Shown: positions 6,662 to 14,820, counted from the first letter of the stretch. The stretch is 17,225 bases of DNA from Parvularculaceae bacterium (GCA_013389125.1 JACADX010000168.1:1-17225); one strand, 5' to 3'. Notes: generated by a model not told the origin, from the sequence alone. Numbers and translations are program-made.

Positions 6662-7441
6662 ATGGCGAAGGCGAGTTCCGAAAGTCCGCTCCTTAAGCTC
6701 GCGCGCAAGATTCTTCCGCGCGATGCGCGCTCGAAGATCGTCGAAACGCAGCGCAAATACCGCCTGCAATGGCCGCGCGCCGGCGCTGTGAAGTTCGCCG
6801 ATCTCCGGCGCGTGACGCCGATCAGTCCGATTTTCGGCATGGATCGCGGAACGCCGATCGACCGTCATTACATCGAGGCGTTCCTCGCCGCGCACGCATC
6901 CGACATCAAGGGACGCGCGCTCGAGCTTGGCGACGCGACCTACATCAAGCGGTTCGGAACCGGCGTTTCGCAGATCGACGTGCTCCACGTCGTCGCCGGA
7001 AACCCGGAAGCGACGATTATCGCCGATCTGACGAAGGCGGACCACATTCCGTCCGACGCTTTCGACTGCATCATATTCACGCAGGCGCTGCAAATGATCT
7101 ACGACATGAAAGCGGCGATGCGGACGCTTTATCGAATCCTGAGGCCCGGCGGCGTCATTCTCATGACGACGCACGGCACGAGCAAGATCGCGCGCCGGCT
7201 CGGTCGCGACGACTGGGGCGAATATTGGCGCCTCACCGCGCAAGGCGTTAAGGCGCTCGTCGGCGACGTTGCGCCGGACGCCGACCTGTCGGTGAAGAGC
7301 TACGGAAACGTGCTCTCGGCCGCGGCGTTTCTTTACGGGCTCGCGGCGGAAGACCTCGAACGCGGCGAACTTGACGCCGTCGATGAGGATTTCGAAGTTG
7401 TCCTCGGCGCGACGATCCGCAAGCCTGCGGCGGCCGGCTGA
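6662..7441 (+). CDS. SAM-dependent methyltransferase-like protein (class I fold)
   Basis: This 259-residue protein ends in a class I (Methyltransf_11-like) domain. FDCIIFTQALQMIYD (134-148) and the motif L-RPGG-VILMTT (160-170) are clear. Motif I reads ALELGDATY (86-94), whereas active enzymes usually have a glycine-rich ExGxGxG loop, so SAM binding may be altered; ADLT (121-124) fits the second acidic position. The first 60 residues are an alpha-helical, basic extension. Proteins of this type are common in glycan loci, where they are predicted to methylate sugars. AGGA at 6652-6655 precedes the ATG. The stop TGA shares its last base with the ATG of the next gene (TGATG), so the pair is probably translated together. 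Confidence 0.75.
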   Translation: MAKASSESPLLKLARKILPRDARSKIVETQRKYRLQWPRAGAVKFADLRRVTPISPIFGMDRGTPIDRHYIEAFLAAHASDIKGRALELGDATYIKRFGTGVSQIDVLHVVAGNPEATIIADLTKADHIPSDAFDCIIFTQALQMIYDMKAAMRTLYRILRPGGVILMTTHGTSKIARRLGRDDWGEYWRLTAQGVKALVGDVAPDADLSVKSYGNVLSAAAFLYGLAAEDLERGELDAVDEDFEVVLGATIRKPAAAG

Positions 7442-8400
7442 TGCGCTCGAGCCGTTTTCGGACGATCGCCCTGCTCGACACTTCGGTCTCGTCGACCAAT
7501 GTCGGCGATGAGATCATCATGGAAGCGGTCAAAAGGCGGCTCGCGCCGGTTCTTGCGAACGACTACGTCTGCCGGATCGCGAGCCACGAGACGATGTCGG
7601 CGAAGAGCCGCGGCATGATCGCTGGGTCCGACTACGTCATCGCCGGCGGCAGCAATCTCTTAAGCTCGCACGCCGGCCTCCGGTCCGTCTGGAAGCTCTC
7701 GCCGCTTGACGCCGGGCTCGGCCCGAAATTCGTGATGATGGGCGTCGGCTGGTATCATGACCAGGGCGCGCCCGATCCTTATACGGCCTGGCTCTTCAAG
7801 TCGCTCTTCGCGCGCGACAAGCTGCATTCGGTTCGCGACTCTTACTCGAAGAACAAGCTCGAAGCGCTGGGGTTCGACAACGTCTTGAACACCGGCTGTC
7901 CGACGCTCTGGGAGCTGCCGGAGGATATCAACGCGGCGACCCCTAAGAGAAAGGCGAACAATGTCGTTACCACGCTCAATACCTATATGAAGGACAGGCG
8001 CGCCGACGCGGCGCTGCTTTCCCTCCTCACTCGGAAATATGAGCGGGTCTTCGCCTGGATTCAAACCTACGCCGACCAGAAATATTTGCAGGAGCTTCAT
8101 CCCTCGATTGAACTTGTCGCGCCCAATCTTCCCGCCTATGACGCGCTGCTGACGTCCTCCCTCGACCTCGATTATGTCGGCAATCGCCTTCATGCCGGAA
8201 TCAGGGCGCTGCAAAAGCGGCGGCGCGCGATCATCATCGAGATCGACAATCGCGCGCGGGAAATGGGGCGCGACTTCAACCTGCCGACGGTGAAGCGCGA
8301 TGACGCGGCGGCGCTTGAAGACATGATCGATCATCCCAAGAACCTCAATATCGTCTTGCCGCGGGAGGATATTCGCCGCTGGCTCGATCAGTGGGCGTGA
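7441..8400 (+). CDS. Polysaccharide pyruvyl transferase family protein
   Basis: This 319-residue protein fits the PF04230 family, whose members transfer pyruvate from phosphoenolpyruvate to form ketals on exopolysaccharide sugars, or act as sugar-modifying GT-B-like enzymes. The N-terminal STNVGDEIIMEAV (18-30) corresponds to the family's N-x-GD start. HSVRDSYSKNKLEALG (about 130-145) is the conserved VRD..S...L.. region, and VGNRLHAGIRALQ (about 245-257) is the GxRLH active-site segment. It is soluble, with no leader or membrane span. It overlaps the methyltransferase gene by one base and is separated from the GT39 gene by 12 bases. The ketalated sugar is unknown, and some family members have other activities. 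Confidence 0.85.
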   Translation: MRSSRFRTIALLDTSVSSTNVGDEIIMEAVKRRLAPVLANDYVCRIASHETMSAKSRGMIAGSDYVIAGGSNLLSSHAGLRSVWKLSPLDAGLGPKFVMMGVGWYHDQGAPDPYTAWLFKSLFARDKLHSVRDSYSKNKLEALGFDNVLNTGCPTLWELPEDINAATPKRKANNVVTTLNTYMKDRRADAALLSLLTRKYERVFAWIQTYADQKYLQELHPSIELVAPNLPAYDALLTSSLDLDYVGNRLHAGIRALQKRRRAIIIEIDNRAREMGRDFNLPTVKRDDAAALEDMIDHPKNLNIVLPREDIRRWLDQWA

Positions 8401-8412
8401 ACAGCCTTTCCC

Positions 8413-9759
8413 ATGCGGACAGACGCCGGAGATCCTCCCCTTGAAGCGCGCGAAGGACAAGCGATCGTCGCAATCGTCTTCCTGGCGCTCGCGGCGCGTC
8501 TCATCAATCTCAACGCCGGACTCTGGTACGATGAAATTCTGACGCTGACGCAATCGGTGCGGCTGCCGGCGGCCGAACTCGCGACGACTTACGGGTCGCT
8601 CAATAATCATGTCCTTTACACATGGCTCGCCAAGGGCGCGACAGCGATCTTCGGCGAAGAGCCATGGGCGCTGCGCACGCCCGCGGCGCTGTTCGGCGTC
8701 GCCTCGATCTGCGCCGCATGGCTCGCTTTTCGGGAAACCGGCTATCGCTGGGCGGCGGTCGGCGCGGCGGCGCTCCTCGCGATCTCCTATCACCATGTCT
8801 GGTTCTCGCAGAATGCGCGCGGATACACCGGGCTCTTGCTGTTCACGACGCTCGCCGGGTTGGCGCTTCACCGCGCTCTGAAGACGGATCAACGTCGATA
8901 CTGGATTCACTACGCGGCGTTCTTCGCGGCGGCGATGCTGGTGCACCTGTCGGCCGCGTTCCTGCTTCTGGCGCAGGGGCTGACGCTGCTCATTCACGGA
9001 GCCTTCGTCGCGCGCAGGAAACCTGGCGTGACGCTTTGGCGATGGCTTTCCGGTCCGCTGATCGGGTTCGGCGGCGGGACGCTGATCGTTCTTGCGGCGT
9101 TTTCGCCCATGATTGGCGGGATGATCGCGGAATTCGCCGATGTCGCCGGCCCGCCCGAAGCGGCCGCAGCAGGCGTCGTCGAATGGAAGAGCCCCTTTTG
9201 GACAATCGTCGAATCGCTCAAGAGCTTCGGCGCCCTCGGCTACGCCGTCCCGCTTGCGCTCGGATTTGCGACCATCGGCGCAGGGCGCATGCTCCGCACG
9301 GCGCCGTGGATCGTCGCTCCTTATCTCATCCAGATTCCTCTGACCCTAATTGTTCTCTTGGCGCTGTCGATGCGGGTCTGGCCGCGCTATTACTTCATCG
9401 ACATCGCGTTTTTGATGACAGCGGTCGTCGTCGGCGCCTTCGCCTTCGCCGAGTTCTTTGCGCGGCGAGCGAATGCGGCAGGCTTCGTGAAGATCAATCC
9501 GACGGCGCTCAAGGCGGCGGGATTTGCAGTCATGGCGGCCGCGTCCGTCCCGCTGCTCGTCCGGAACTATAAGGAGCCGAAGCAGGATTTCGACGGCGCG
9601 CGCGCTTTCATCGAAAGCGAGCGCGGCGGCGCCGACCGCGTCGCGACGTTGGGACTTGCGACCGTCTATTTCAACGATTTTCGCCGGCTGGGCTGGCCGC
9701 AAGTTGCGACGCCCGCTGACCTCGCGCCGCCGACAGACGGGCGGCTTTGGGTCGTCTAG
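8413..9759 (+). CDS. GT39-type (PMT/ArnT-like) membrane glycosyltransferase, C-terminus cut by an amber codon
   Basis: This 448-residue polytopic protein is likely to move a sugar from a polyprenyl-phosphate donor to an acceptor at the outer membrane face. GLWYDEILTLTQ (36-47) contains the family's catalytic-type acidic pair Asp40-Glu41 in the first loop; NNHVLYTW (64-71) and FSQNARGYTGLLLFTTL (about 132-148) are typical of this group. About ten hydrophobic segments follow, then a soluble tail. The frame stops at TAG 9757-9759 but then stays open in the same frame for 43 more codons to a TGA overlapping the next gene start. The protein is therefore probably shorter than its relatives. I see no clear ribosome-binding site before the ATG. 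Donor sugar could come from the block A GT2. Confidence 0.8.
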   Translation: MRTDAGDPPLEAREGQAIVAIVFLALAARLINLNAGLWYDEILTLTQSVRLPAAELATTYGSLNNHVLYTWLAKGATAIFGEEPWALRTPAALFGVASICAAWLAFRETGYRWAAVGAAALLAISYHHVWFSQNARGYTGLLLFTTLAGLALHRALKTDQRRYWIHYAAFFAAAMLVHLSAAFLLLAQGLTLLIHGAFVARRKPGVTLWRWLSGPLIGFGGGTLIVLAAFSPMIGGMIAEFADVAGPPEAAAAGVVEWKSPFWTIVESLKSFGALGYAVPLALGFATIGAGRMLRTAPWIVAPYLIQIPLTLIVLLALSMRVWPRYYFIDIAFLMTAVVVGAFAFAEFFARRANAAGFVKINPTALKAAGFAVMAAASVPLLVRNYKEPKQDFDGARAFIESERGGADRVATLGLATVYFNDFRRLGWPQVATPADLAPPTDGRLWVV

Positions 9760-9891
9760 GCATTCCCCTCGCATGCGGCCGCCCATTTCCCACGGGAGGT
9801 CGCGATTCTGACATCGGATTTTGAGGAAGCGCGGCGTTTCAAGGGCACGCTCTCGGGCGGCGACGTCATCGTCTACCGATCGCGCCGATGA
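9757..9891 (+). pseudogene. In-frame continuation of the GT39 gene beyond the amber codon
   Basis: After TAG (9757-9759) the same frame runs 43 codons with normal codon use: FPSHAAAHFPREVAIL, then DFEEARRFKGTLSGGDVIVY and a final basic RSRR. It ends at TGA 9889-9891, which overlaps the flippase ATG 9888 as ATGA. The text reads like the natural end of this protein family, and the stretch would otherwise be a 128-base gap in a tightly packed operon. The stop is probably a point change from TAC, TAT or TGG, a sequencing error, or less likely a suppressed codon. Confidence 0.75.
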
Positions 9892-11348
9892 GCGAAAAGC
9901 CGGACAGCGCGGGCGATCGCCGAAGGCCCGGTTTCAAGATCAGCCTTGGTCGGCTGATTGACGATTTCATCGTGCTGTCGACCGGGCAGTTTCTGGCGAA
10001 AGTTTTCGGCTTCCTAGCGTTCGCCTGGCTGGCGCGCATACTGACGGTTGCGGATTACGGCGCCGTCGAAACAGCGGTCGGCATGGCGGCGATCGGCGCA
10101 GTCGCGATTGAACTCGGCACGGGTTCGGTCGGCGTGCGCCGCATCGCGCAGAAGGAGTCGTCGCCGAGCGCCGTCCTCGGCGCGGTCATTTCCGCACGCC
10201 TCATGCTTGCGGTCGCCATAGCGCCGGTGCTGGGGTTGGCCTACGCAGTCCTGACGGCGCGCTCAATGCCGGACGCTCTCTTCTGGCTTTTCGCGGCGAG
10301 CCTTCTTGCGTTTCCTTTCAACCACAACTGGTTCTTCCAGTCGCAGGAAAAGATGGCGGCGGCGGGCTTCGGACAGACGCTCAAGATGGGCGCATTCCTG
10401 CTGGCGATCCATTTTCTCGCGCCGGAATCGAACGGCGTTCTTCAGGTCGGCGTTGCCGAAATCATCTCGGTGTCGGCGATGGCGATCTGGTATTCGGCGC
10501 TCGCTTTTCGCGAGCTGCGGCCGCAGCGGCCGGTTTATAGTCTCGCCGGCGGCGTCGCGACGTTGCGGGAGAGCGGGCCGCTTGGCGGCTCGGCCGTCGT
10601 CAACACCGCCAGCCAGTATGTCCCGCTTGTCATCGTCGCGGCGCTCTCAACCCCCGCGGAAACGGCGGAGTTCGGCGCCTCGCAGCGCCTCATTGTGTCT
10701 TTGATCACTTTCAGCTTCGTCTATTACTTCAACCTCTATCCGCTTCTCGCGCGGCGCTTCGTCGACGACACCGAAGGGCTCAAAGAAGTTGTCGCGGCCT
10801 CCGTCCGCGTCACCGCCTGGGTCGGCGTCTTCGTCGCCGCGATGCTCTGGGCGGCGGCGCCGCTGATCATGCGGATCGTTTTCGGAAAGGAGTTTGCTGG
10901 CGCGGGCCCGGAGTTCAGCGTGCTCGCCTGGGTCGGCGCGTTGACGTTAGCGTCCGGCAACGCCCGCTGGCTGCTTGTCGCCGCGCACCGGCAAGCGTCG
11001 CTGTTCTGGGCGCAATGCGCCGGCGCGGCGACGATTTTCGTTCTATGCGCGCTTCTGACGCCGACAATGGGCGGAACCGGCGCTTCGATCGCCTGCGCCT
11101 TGGGCGCCGCAGTTCTATGGCTAGTCGCCCATTTGCGAACGAAAGGCCTCCCCGTCCGGGCGCCGCTCGCTGACAATATTCCGGCGGCGATCGTCGCGAC
11201 GGCGACGATCGCGGCGTTAACGATTATGAACGCCGGGCCCGTCGAGCGGGCGGCAGTCGCCTTTGCAGCGGTCGCCGGCGGCATGGTCCTTGACCGCAGG
11301 TTTCGCGCCTCGGTCCGGGTTCTGGCTCGCGCCAAGTCCGGCGGCTAA
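9888..11348 (+). CDS. Wzx-like polysaccharide flippase (MOP superfamily)
   Basis: This 486-residue protein has about 12-14 hydrophobic segments. After a basic cytoplasmic start, FIVLSTGQFLAKVFGFLAFA and WLARILTVADYGAVETA (about 28-64) form the canonical opening of Polysacc_synt/Wzx transporters, and ASQRLIVSLITFSFVYYFNLYPLL is the matching first helix of the second half. Such proteins flip undecaprenyl-linked oligosaccharides to the periplasm. Its ATG overlaps the TGA of the extended GT39 frame. It is the last gene of block A; a short hairpin and a new promoter follow. The presence of a flippase suggests Wzx/Wzy-type assembly, but no Wzy polymerase is identified in the window. Confidence 0.87.
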   Translation: MSEKPDSAGDRRRPGFKISLGRLIDDFIVLSTGQFLAKVFGFLAFAWLARILTVADYGAVETAVGMAAIGAVAIELGTGSVGVRRIAQKESSPSAVLGAVISARLMLAVAIAPVLGLAYAVLTARSMPDALFWLFAASLLAFPFNHNWFFQSQEKMAAAGFGQTLKMGAFLLAIHFLAPESNGVLQVGVAEIISVSAMAIWYSALAFRELRPQRPVYSLAGGVATLRESGPLGGSAVVNTASQYVPLVIVAALSTPAETAEFGASQRLIVSLITFSFVYYFNLYPLLARRFVDDTEGLKEVVAASVRVTAWVGVFVAAMLWAAAPLIMRIVFGKEFAGAGPEFSVLAWVGALTLASGNARWLLVAAHRQASLFWAQCAGAATIFVLCALLTPTMGGTGASIACALGAAVLWLVAHLRTKGLPVRAPLADNIPAAIVATATIAALTIMNAGPVERAAVAFAAVAGGMVLDRRFRASVRVLARAKSGG

Positions 11349-11355
11349 TCGCCGC
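11341..11355 (+). terminator. Short hairpin after the flippase gene
   Basis: GCGGC (11341-11345) and GCCGC (11351-11355) pair around a 5-base loop holding the TAA stop. There is no U-run, so it is a weak terminator at best. It sits at the block A to block B boundary. Confidence 0.25.
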
Positions 11356-11374
11356 TCCGTCCGCGTTGTTGTGT

Positions 11375-11390
11375 TGGCGAGGGAATTGCT
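11375..11390 (+). promoter_or_regulatory. Sigma-54 (-24/-12) promoter of block B
   Basis: TGGCGA, five bases, then TTGCT, preceded by T so that the -24 box reads TTGGC. GG (11376-11377) and GC (11388-11389) are 12 bases apart. Transcription would start near 11401, giving a leader of about 34 bases before ATG 11435. This argues for that ATG over the in-frame ATG at 11366, which lies upstream of the promoter. The element falls in the 86-base gap between genes. Confidence 0.62.
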
Positions 11391-11434
11391 TAACGCTTGG
11401 CGAAGAATGTCTGCGTGCGAGTTTGGGGCCACGA

Positions 11435-12832
11435 ATGGCGACGATTTCAAAGACCAGGGACGAAAGACCGGACGCGTCAGCCATCCTGTCGCAGGGCGCC
11501 TATTACATTCTTGATCGATGCGCATCGCATGGCGACGTCTATCCGCTCGTCTGCGAGGCGTTCTATGGCGGCGTCGCGGCGCTCGTCGGAAGGGACGCCG
11601 AAGCGGCGGTCAGACGCGACGGCATCGCGATGCTGCACAAGCATGTTCCGACCGAGAAAGTGCTGCTCCTTGAAGAGCATGTTCGCCTCGCCTTGAAGGA
11701 AACGCTGCTTTATTGGAGTTACCGGGTCGGGAAGGAGGACCTCGGCCTCCCTCATCCCTTTTACGTCGATCACCTGATCGTCATCCGCATCCATTTCCCC
11801 TATGAGGTCGCCCGGCATGCGAAGACGGCGGAAATGCCGGCGACGGCCAAGAACGATTTCCTCGATCATGCGGCGTCGGCGCTTCGTAATCCGCGCATCA
11901 TCGTCAACCAGGTTTCGCGCGCGATCCGCCGGCCGCGGCTCAACGCGTCTTACGACCCGGATCAGTTTCACGGCGCCCTTGCAAAGCCGGCGCGCTCTCA
12001 CGGCGCGCATATCGACACGTGGTACGGCCACTCGTTCGACGGCATCAATCTCTGGTGGTCGATCGACGGCGTAACGGTCGACAACACCGTGATCCTTTAT
12101 CCCGACATGTTCGGCCGTCCGGTCGATTATGACGTGAAAAGCATGTATCTTGCGAGAGGCCAGCAGGTCTCGGAGCCGCATCAGGTCGATCTGAGGCCCG
12201 GACAATTGCTGCTTTTCAATCCGGAAATGCTGCATTCGACGCAGGTCAACGTGTCGGACAGAACGCGCGTCGCGCTGACGACGCGGATCAATCCGCACAC
12301 GCCGAAGTTCAACGACGAAGCGCCGTTCAACTTTGAGCACTGGCATTCTTCGGTCGATCTCGAGCGCCGCCGCTTCAAGGCGCTCCGCGTGTTCCCGGCG
12401 GGAAAGCATCGCGGCGCGCCGTCCTATGAGGCGCAGCCGAAGCTTGAAGCGCATCAGACGATGCATTTGTCGGCAGGCTGCGCGATGAGCGAAGGGCCGG
12501 CCTGCAAGTCCGAAGATCTCGCGCCCGGCCGCAAGGTGGCGGTCGATTTTACGGACGCCAAGGCGCTGCTCTGGCGGACGGCGGCGGGCGAGGTCAAAGC
12601 CTATTCAAGGCTGTGCCCGCATGTCGGCGTCGACCTTGCGGACGGCTGGCATGACGGGGACGTCGTTCATTGCCCCGGTCACGGGCTGCGCTTTTCTTGG
12701 CGCGATGGCGCGTCGAACTGCGCGTCCTTCGGCTTGCGGGCCTTTACGGTTGAAGAGCGCGACGGAAAAATCTATCTCAGTCGCGCCGCGGCCGCCCTGA
12801 AAGCGGAGCCCGCCGAACGCATCGGAGCCTGA
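11435..12832 (+). CDS. Phytanoyl-CoA-dioxygenase-like domain fused to a Rieske [2Fe-2S] domain
   Basis: This 465-residue protein joins two redox domains. Residues 1-340 resemble the PhyH-type Fe(II)/2-oxoglutarate oxygenases: SHGAHIDTWYGHS provides the HxD iron ligands His192 and Asp194, PGQLLLFNPEMLHSTQ the distal His267, and RTRVALTTR (277-284) the 2-oxoglutarate-binding arginine, probably Arg284 or Arg278. Residues about 360-450 are a Rieske domain: CPH (394-396) and CPGH (413-416), separated by 16 residues, hold the cluster, with GLRFSWRDG after it. It should be a cytoplasmic hydroxylase or related oxidase, possibly acting on a sugar or lipid in the glycan pathway. In most 2-oxoglutarate enzymes the cofactor supplies all electrons, so a built-in Rieske domain is odd. 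A cytochrome b561-like gene follows after 4 bases. The substrate is unknown. Confidence 0.85.
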   Translation: MATISKTRDERPDASAILSQGAYYILDRCASHGDVYPLVCEAFYGGVAALVGRDAEAAVRRDGIAMLHKHVPTEKVLLLEEHVRLALKETLLYWSYRVGKEDLGLPHPFYVDHLIVIRIHFPYEVARHAKTAEMPATAKNDFLDHAASALRNPRIIVNQVSRAIRRPRLNASYDPDQFHGALAKPARSHGAHIDTWYGHSFDGINLWWSIDGVTVDNTVILYPDMFGRPVDYDVKSMYLARGQQVSEPHQVDLRPGQLLLFNPEMLHSTQVNVSDRTRVALTTRINPHTPKFNDEAPFNFEHWHSSVDLERRRFKALRVFPAGKHRGAPSYEAQPKLEAHQTMHLSAGCAMSEGPACKSEDLAPGRKVAVDFTDAKALLWRTAAGEVKAYSRLCPHVGVDLADGWHDGDVVHCPGHGLRFSWRDGASNCASFGLRAFTVEERDGKIYLSRAAAALKAEPAERIGA

Positions 12833-12836
12833 ACCG

Positions 12837-13538
12837 ATGGCCGGCGCCGGCGGACCCTACGGGACGGCGTTGAGGCGGCTGCATCTGGCGATCGCCTGTT
12901 TCATTGTCGCGCTCGCGATCACCGGGTTCATGATCTATTTCCGAAAGCCGCTCGGCTTGCAGGCCCTGAAACTGACGCTTGTCTGGACGCATGCGAGCAT
13001 CGCCTACGCGTTTTTGTTCGTTCTTGCGGCGCGGGTCTATTTCGGCGTCGCCGGCGGCGAAGCGAACCGCTTTCGCCATGTGCTTGCGCGCGCGGACGAC
13101 ATCAAGCGGCTATTTGCGGCAAGCGCATCCGGCCGTAGGGGTCTCAAATTCGCCGGCCGGTCGCCCTTGAGCCGCACGCTGGCGACGATCATTTACGCGA
13201 CGATCGCGGCGAACGCCGCCACGGGCCTCGTGCGCGCCGGGACAGATCTTTATCTTCCGCCTCTTGGCCCATTCGTGCGCGCCTACGTCGCCGCAGACGG
13301 CGTCGATCCGGCGGTCCTGCGGCCCGCCGCGCGCGTCGGCGTCGACACGGAGCGCCACGGCTTCATCAGCAGGGCGAAAATCCCGTTCGGCAAGGCCCAC
13401 ATCTACGGCGCGTTCGTGATCGCGGCGGCCGCGCTCATTCACGCAGCCGGCGTCGTGACGACCGAATGGTCGGCGCCGAATGACCGGAAGGCGCGCGGCC
13501 GCGCCCGTCTGATGCTCTTCGGACCGAGGCGGATGTGA
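12837..13538 (+). CDS. Cytochrome b561-like di-haem membrane protein
   Basis: This 233-residue protein has four predicted membrane helices (about 14-34, 45-70, 113-132 and 186-207). Each helix carries or borders a histidine suited to bind haem b: His16 (RRLHLAI), His52 (VWTHASIA), His188 (KAHIYGA) and His202 (ALIHAAG), except that helix 3 has none, so helices 1, 2 and 4 supply the ligands. This matches bacterial cytochrome b561 and NiFe-hydrogenase-type b subunits, which pass electrons from quinol across or along the membrane. Its position directly after the Rieske fusion suggests it supplies or takes electrons for that protein. Its last bases overlap the GTG start of the GT4 gene. There is no leader peptide beyond the first helix. 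Confidence 0.8.
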   Translation: MAGAGGPYGTALRRLHLAIACFIVALAITGFMIYFRKPLGLQALKLTLVWTHASIAYAFLFVLAARVYFGVAGGEANRFRHVLARADDIKRLFAASASGRRGLKFAGRSPLSRTLATIIYATIAANAATGLVRAGTDLYLPPLGPFVRAYVAADGVDPAVLRPAARVGVDTERHGFISRAKIPFGKAHIYGAFVIAAAALIHAAGVVTTEWSAPNDRKARGRARLMLFGPRRM

Positions 13539-14803
13539 CGAAGGCGCTCAAGATCGCGCTCATCAACACCTTCTACCCGCCCTATAATTTCGGCGGCGAC
13601 GGCGTCTATGTGCGGCGCCTCGCGCATGCGCTCGCGCGCCGCGGCTGCGAGGTGCATGTTCTCCACGACACCGAGACCTACCGCGCGTTGTCGTCGCGAA
13701 AAGATGCGCCGCTGGCGCCGCTCGATGAGCCGCCCGGCGTCACGGTGACGCCGCTGAAAAGCCCGCTCGGCGCTGTCGCCAGCATCGTCACGCATCAGAC
13801 GGGGCGGCCGCTCGCCTATGGCGGCGCCTTGAAACGATTCTTCGACCAGGAATTCGACGTCACGCACTTCCACAATGTCTCGCTCGCCGGCGGCCCCGGA
13901 ATCTTATCGATGGGATCGGGCGTCCGTCTCTACACCGCGCACGAACACTGGCTCGTCTGCCCGACGCATATTCTCTGGCGGCACAAGCGCGAACTTTGCG
14001 ACCGGCGCGAATGCGTCAAGTGCCAGCTCGTCTATCATCGCCCGCCGCAGCTCTGGAGGATGACCGGCTTTCTCGAACGACAGGCGAAATCGATCGACGC
14101 GTTTATCGCGCTCAGCCAGTCAAGCGCCGATAATCACAGTCGGTTCGGGTTTCCATTCGAGATGACGGTGCTGCCGTCCTTCCTGCCCAATGAGGGAAGC
14201 CCCGCTCCGGGCGGCGCGTCCTTCGCGGCCGAAAGGCCCTACGCGCTCTTCGTCGGCCGACTCGAAGCGATCAAGGGCCTGCAGGATTTGATCCCCGCGT
14301 TCCGGAAGGATGGCGCAATCGATCTCGTCGTCGTCGGGGAAGGCGATTACGGCGATGATCTGCGCCGCCTCGCCGGCGACAGTCCTCGCGTCCGCTTTCT
14401 CGGCCGCAGGCCTGCGGAAGAACTTGGGGCCATTTACGCCGGCGCGGTCGCCGTGGTCCTTCCGTCGGTCTGCTATGAAGTCTTCCCGCTGGTGGCGCTT
14501 GAAGCGTTTCGGGCTGGCGCGCCGATCGTCGCCCGCCGTCTTGGGCCGTTTCCTGAAATCATCGAAAAAAGCGGCGCGGGGTTCCTGTTTGACACGTCGG
14601 CGGAAGCGATCGGCGCGGTCGAACGGCTCGCGGCCGATCCCGGGCTCAGGCGGGAACTCGGCGAAAAGGGTCGCGAGGCCTTCGCCGCCCATTGGAGCGA
14701 AGATGCGGCGCTTCAGGCCTATTTTAACCTTATCGGCCGGAAAGCGGCGGCGAAGGGGCTGTTCGGCCTTGCGGACCGGGCCAGGGCGCTCGTTCCGGCC
14801 TGA
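13535..14803 (+). CDS. GT4 family glycosyltransferase with a four-cysteine insert
   Basis: This 422-residue GT-B enzyme adds a sugar from a nucleotide donor to a growing glycan in the cytoplasm. The N-terminal NTFYPPYNFGGDGVYVRRLA (11-30) is the acceptor-side glycine loop, LFVGRLEAIKGLQDLI (238-253) opens the donor domain, and YEVFPLVALEA (314-324) holds the E-x7-E pair, Glu315 and Glu323. Between the halves lies a Cys-rich stretch with Cys142, Cys155, Cys160 and Cys163 that could bind a metal or form disulfides. The start is GTG 13535, overlapping the preceding TGA (GTGA) and preceded by GAGG; MTKALKIALINTF fits the family start well. It is the last gene of block B, 64 bases before the CmoA-like gene. 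Confidence 0.87.
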   Translation: MTKALKIALINTFYPPYNFGGDGVYVRRLAHALARRGCEVHVLHDTETYRALSSRKDAPLAPLDEPPGVTVTPLKSPLGAVASIVTHQTGRPLAYGGALKRFFDQEFDVTHFHNVSLAGGPGILSMGSGVRLYTAHEHWLVCPTHILWRHKRELCDRRECVKCQLVYHRPPQLWRMTGFLERQAKSIDAFIALSQSSADNHSRFGFPFEMTVLPSFLPNEGSPAPGGASFAAERPYALFVGRLEAIKGLQDLIPAFRKDGAIDLVVVGEGDYGDDLRRLAGDSPRVRFLGRRPAEELGAIYAGAVAVVLPSVCYEVFPLVALEAFRAGAPIVARRLGPFPEIIEKSGAGFLFDTSAEAIGAVERLAADPGLRRELGEKGREAFAAHWSEDAALQAYFNLIGRKAAAKGLFGLADRARALVPA

Positions 14804-14820
14804 TCCTGAACGTACTTGGA

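Noticed and set aside
7660..8997. A 445-codon minus-strand open frame.
   Set aside because: Its arginine-rich, low-complexity composition is typical of the antisense of GC-rich genes, and it lies opposite two well-supported genes; the same applies to the long minus frames at 11477-12466 and 15389-16753.
11366..11434. A start at 11366 for the dioxygenase-Rieske protein.
   Set aside because: It lies before and across the sigma-54 element, adds 23 residues unlike the family, and would not be in the predicted transcript.
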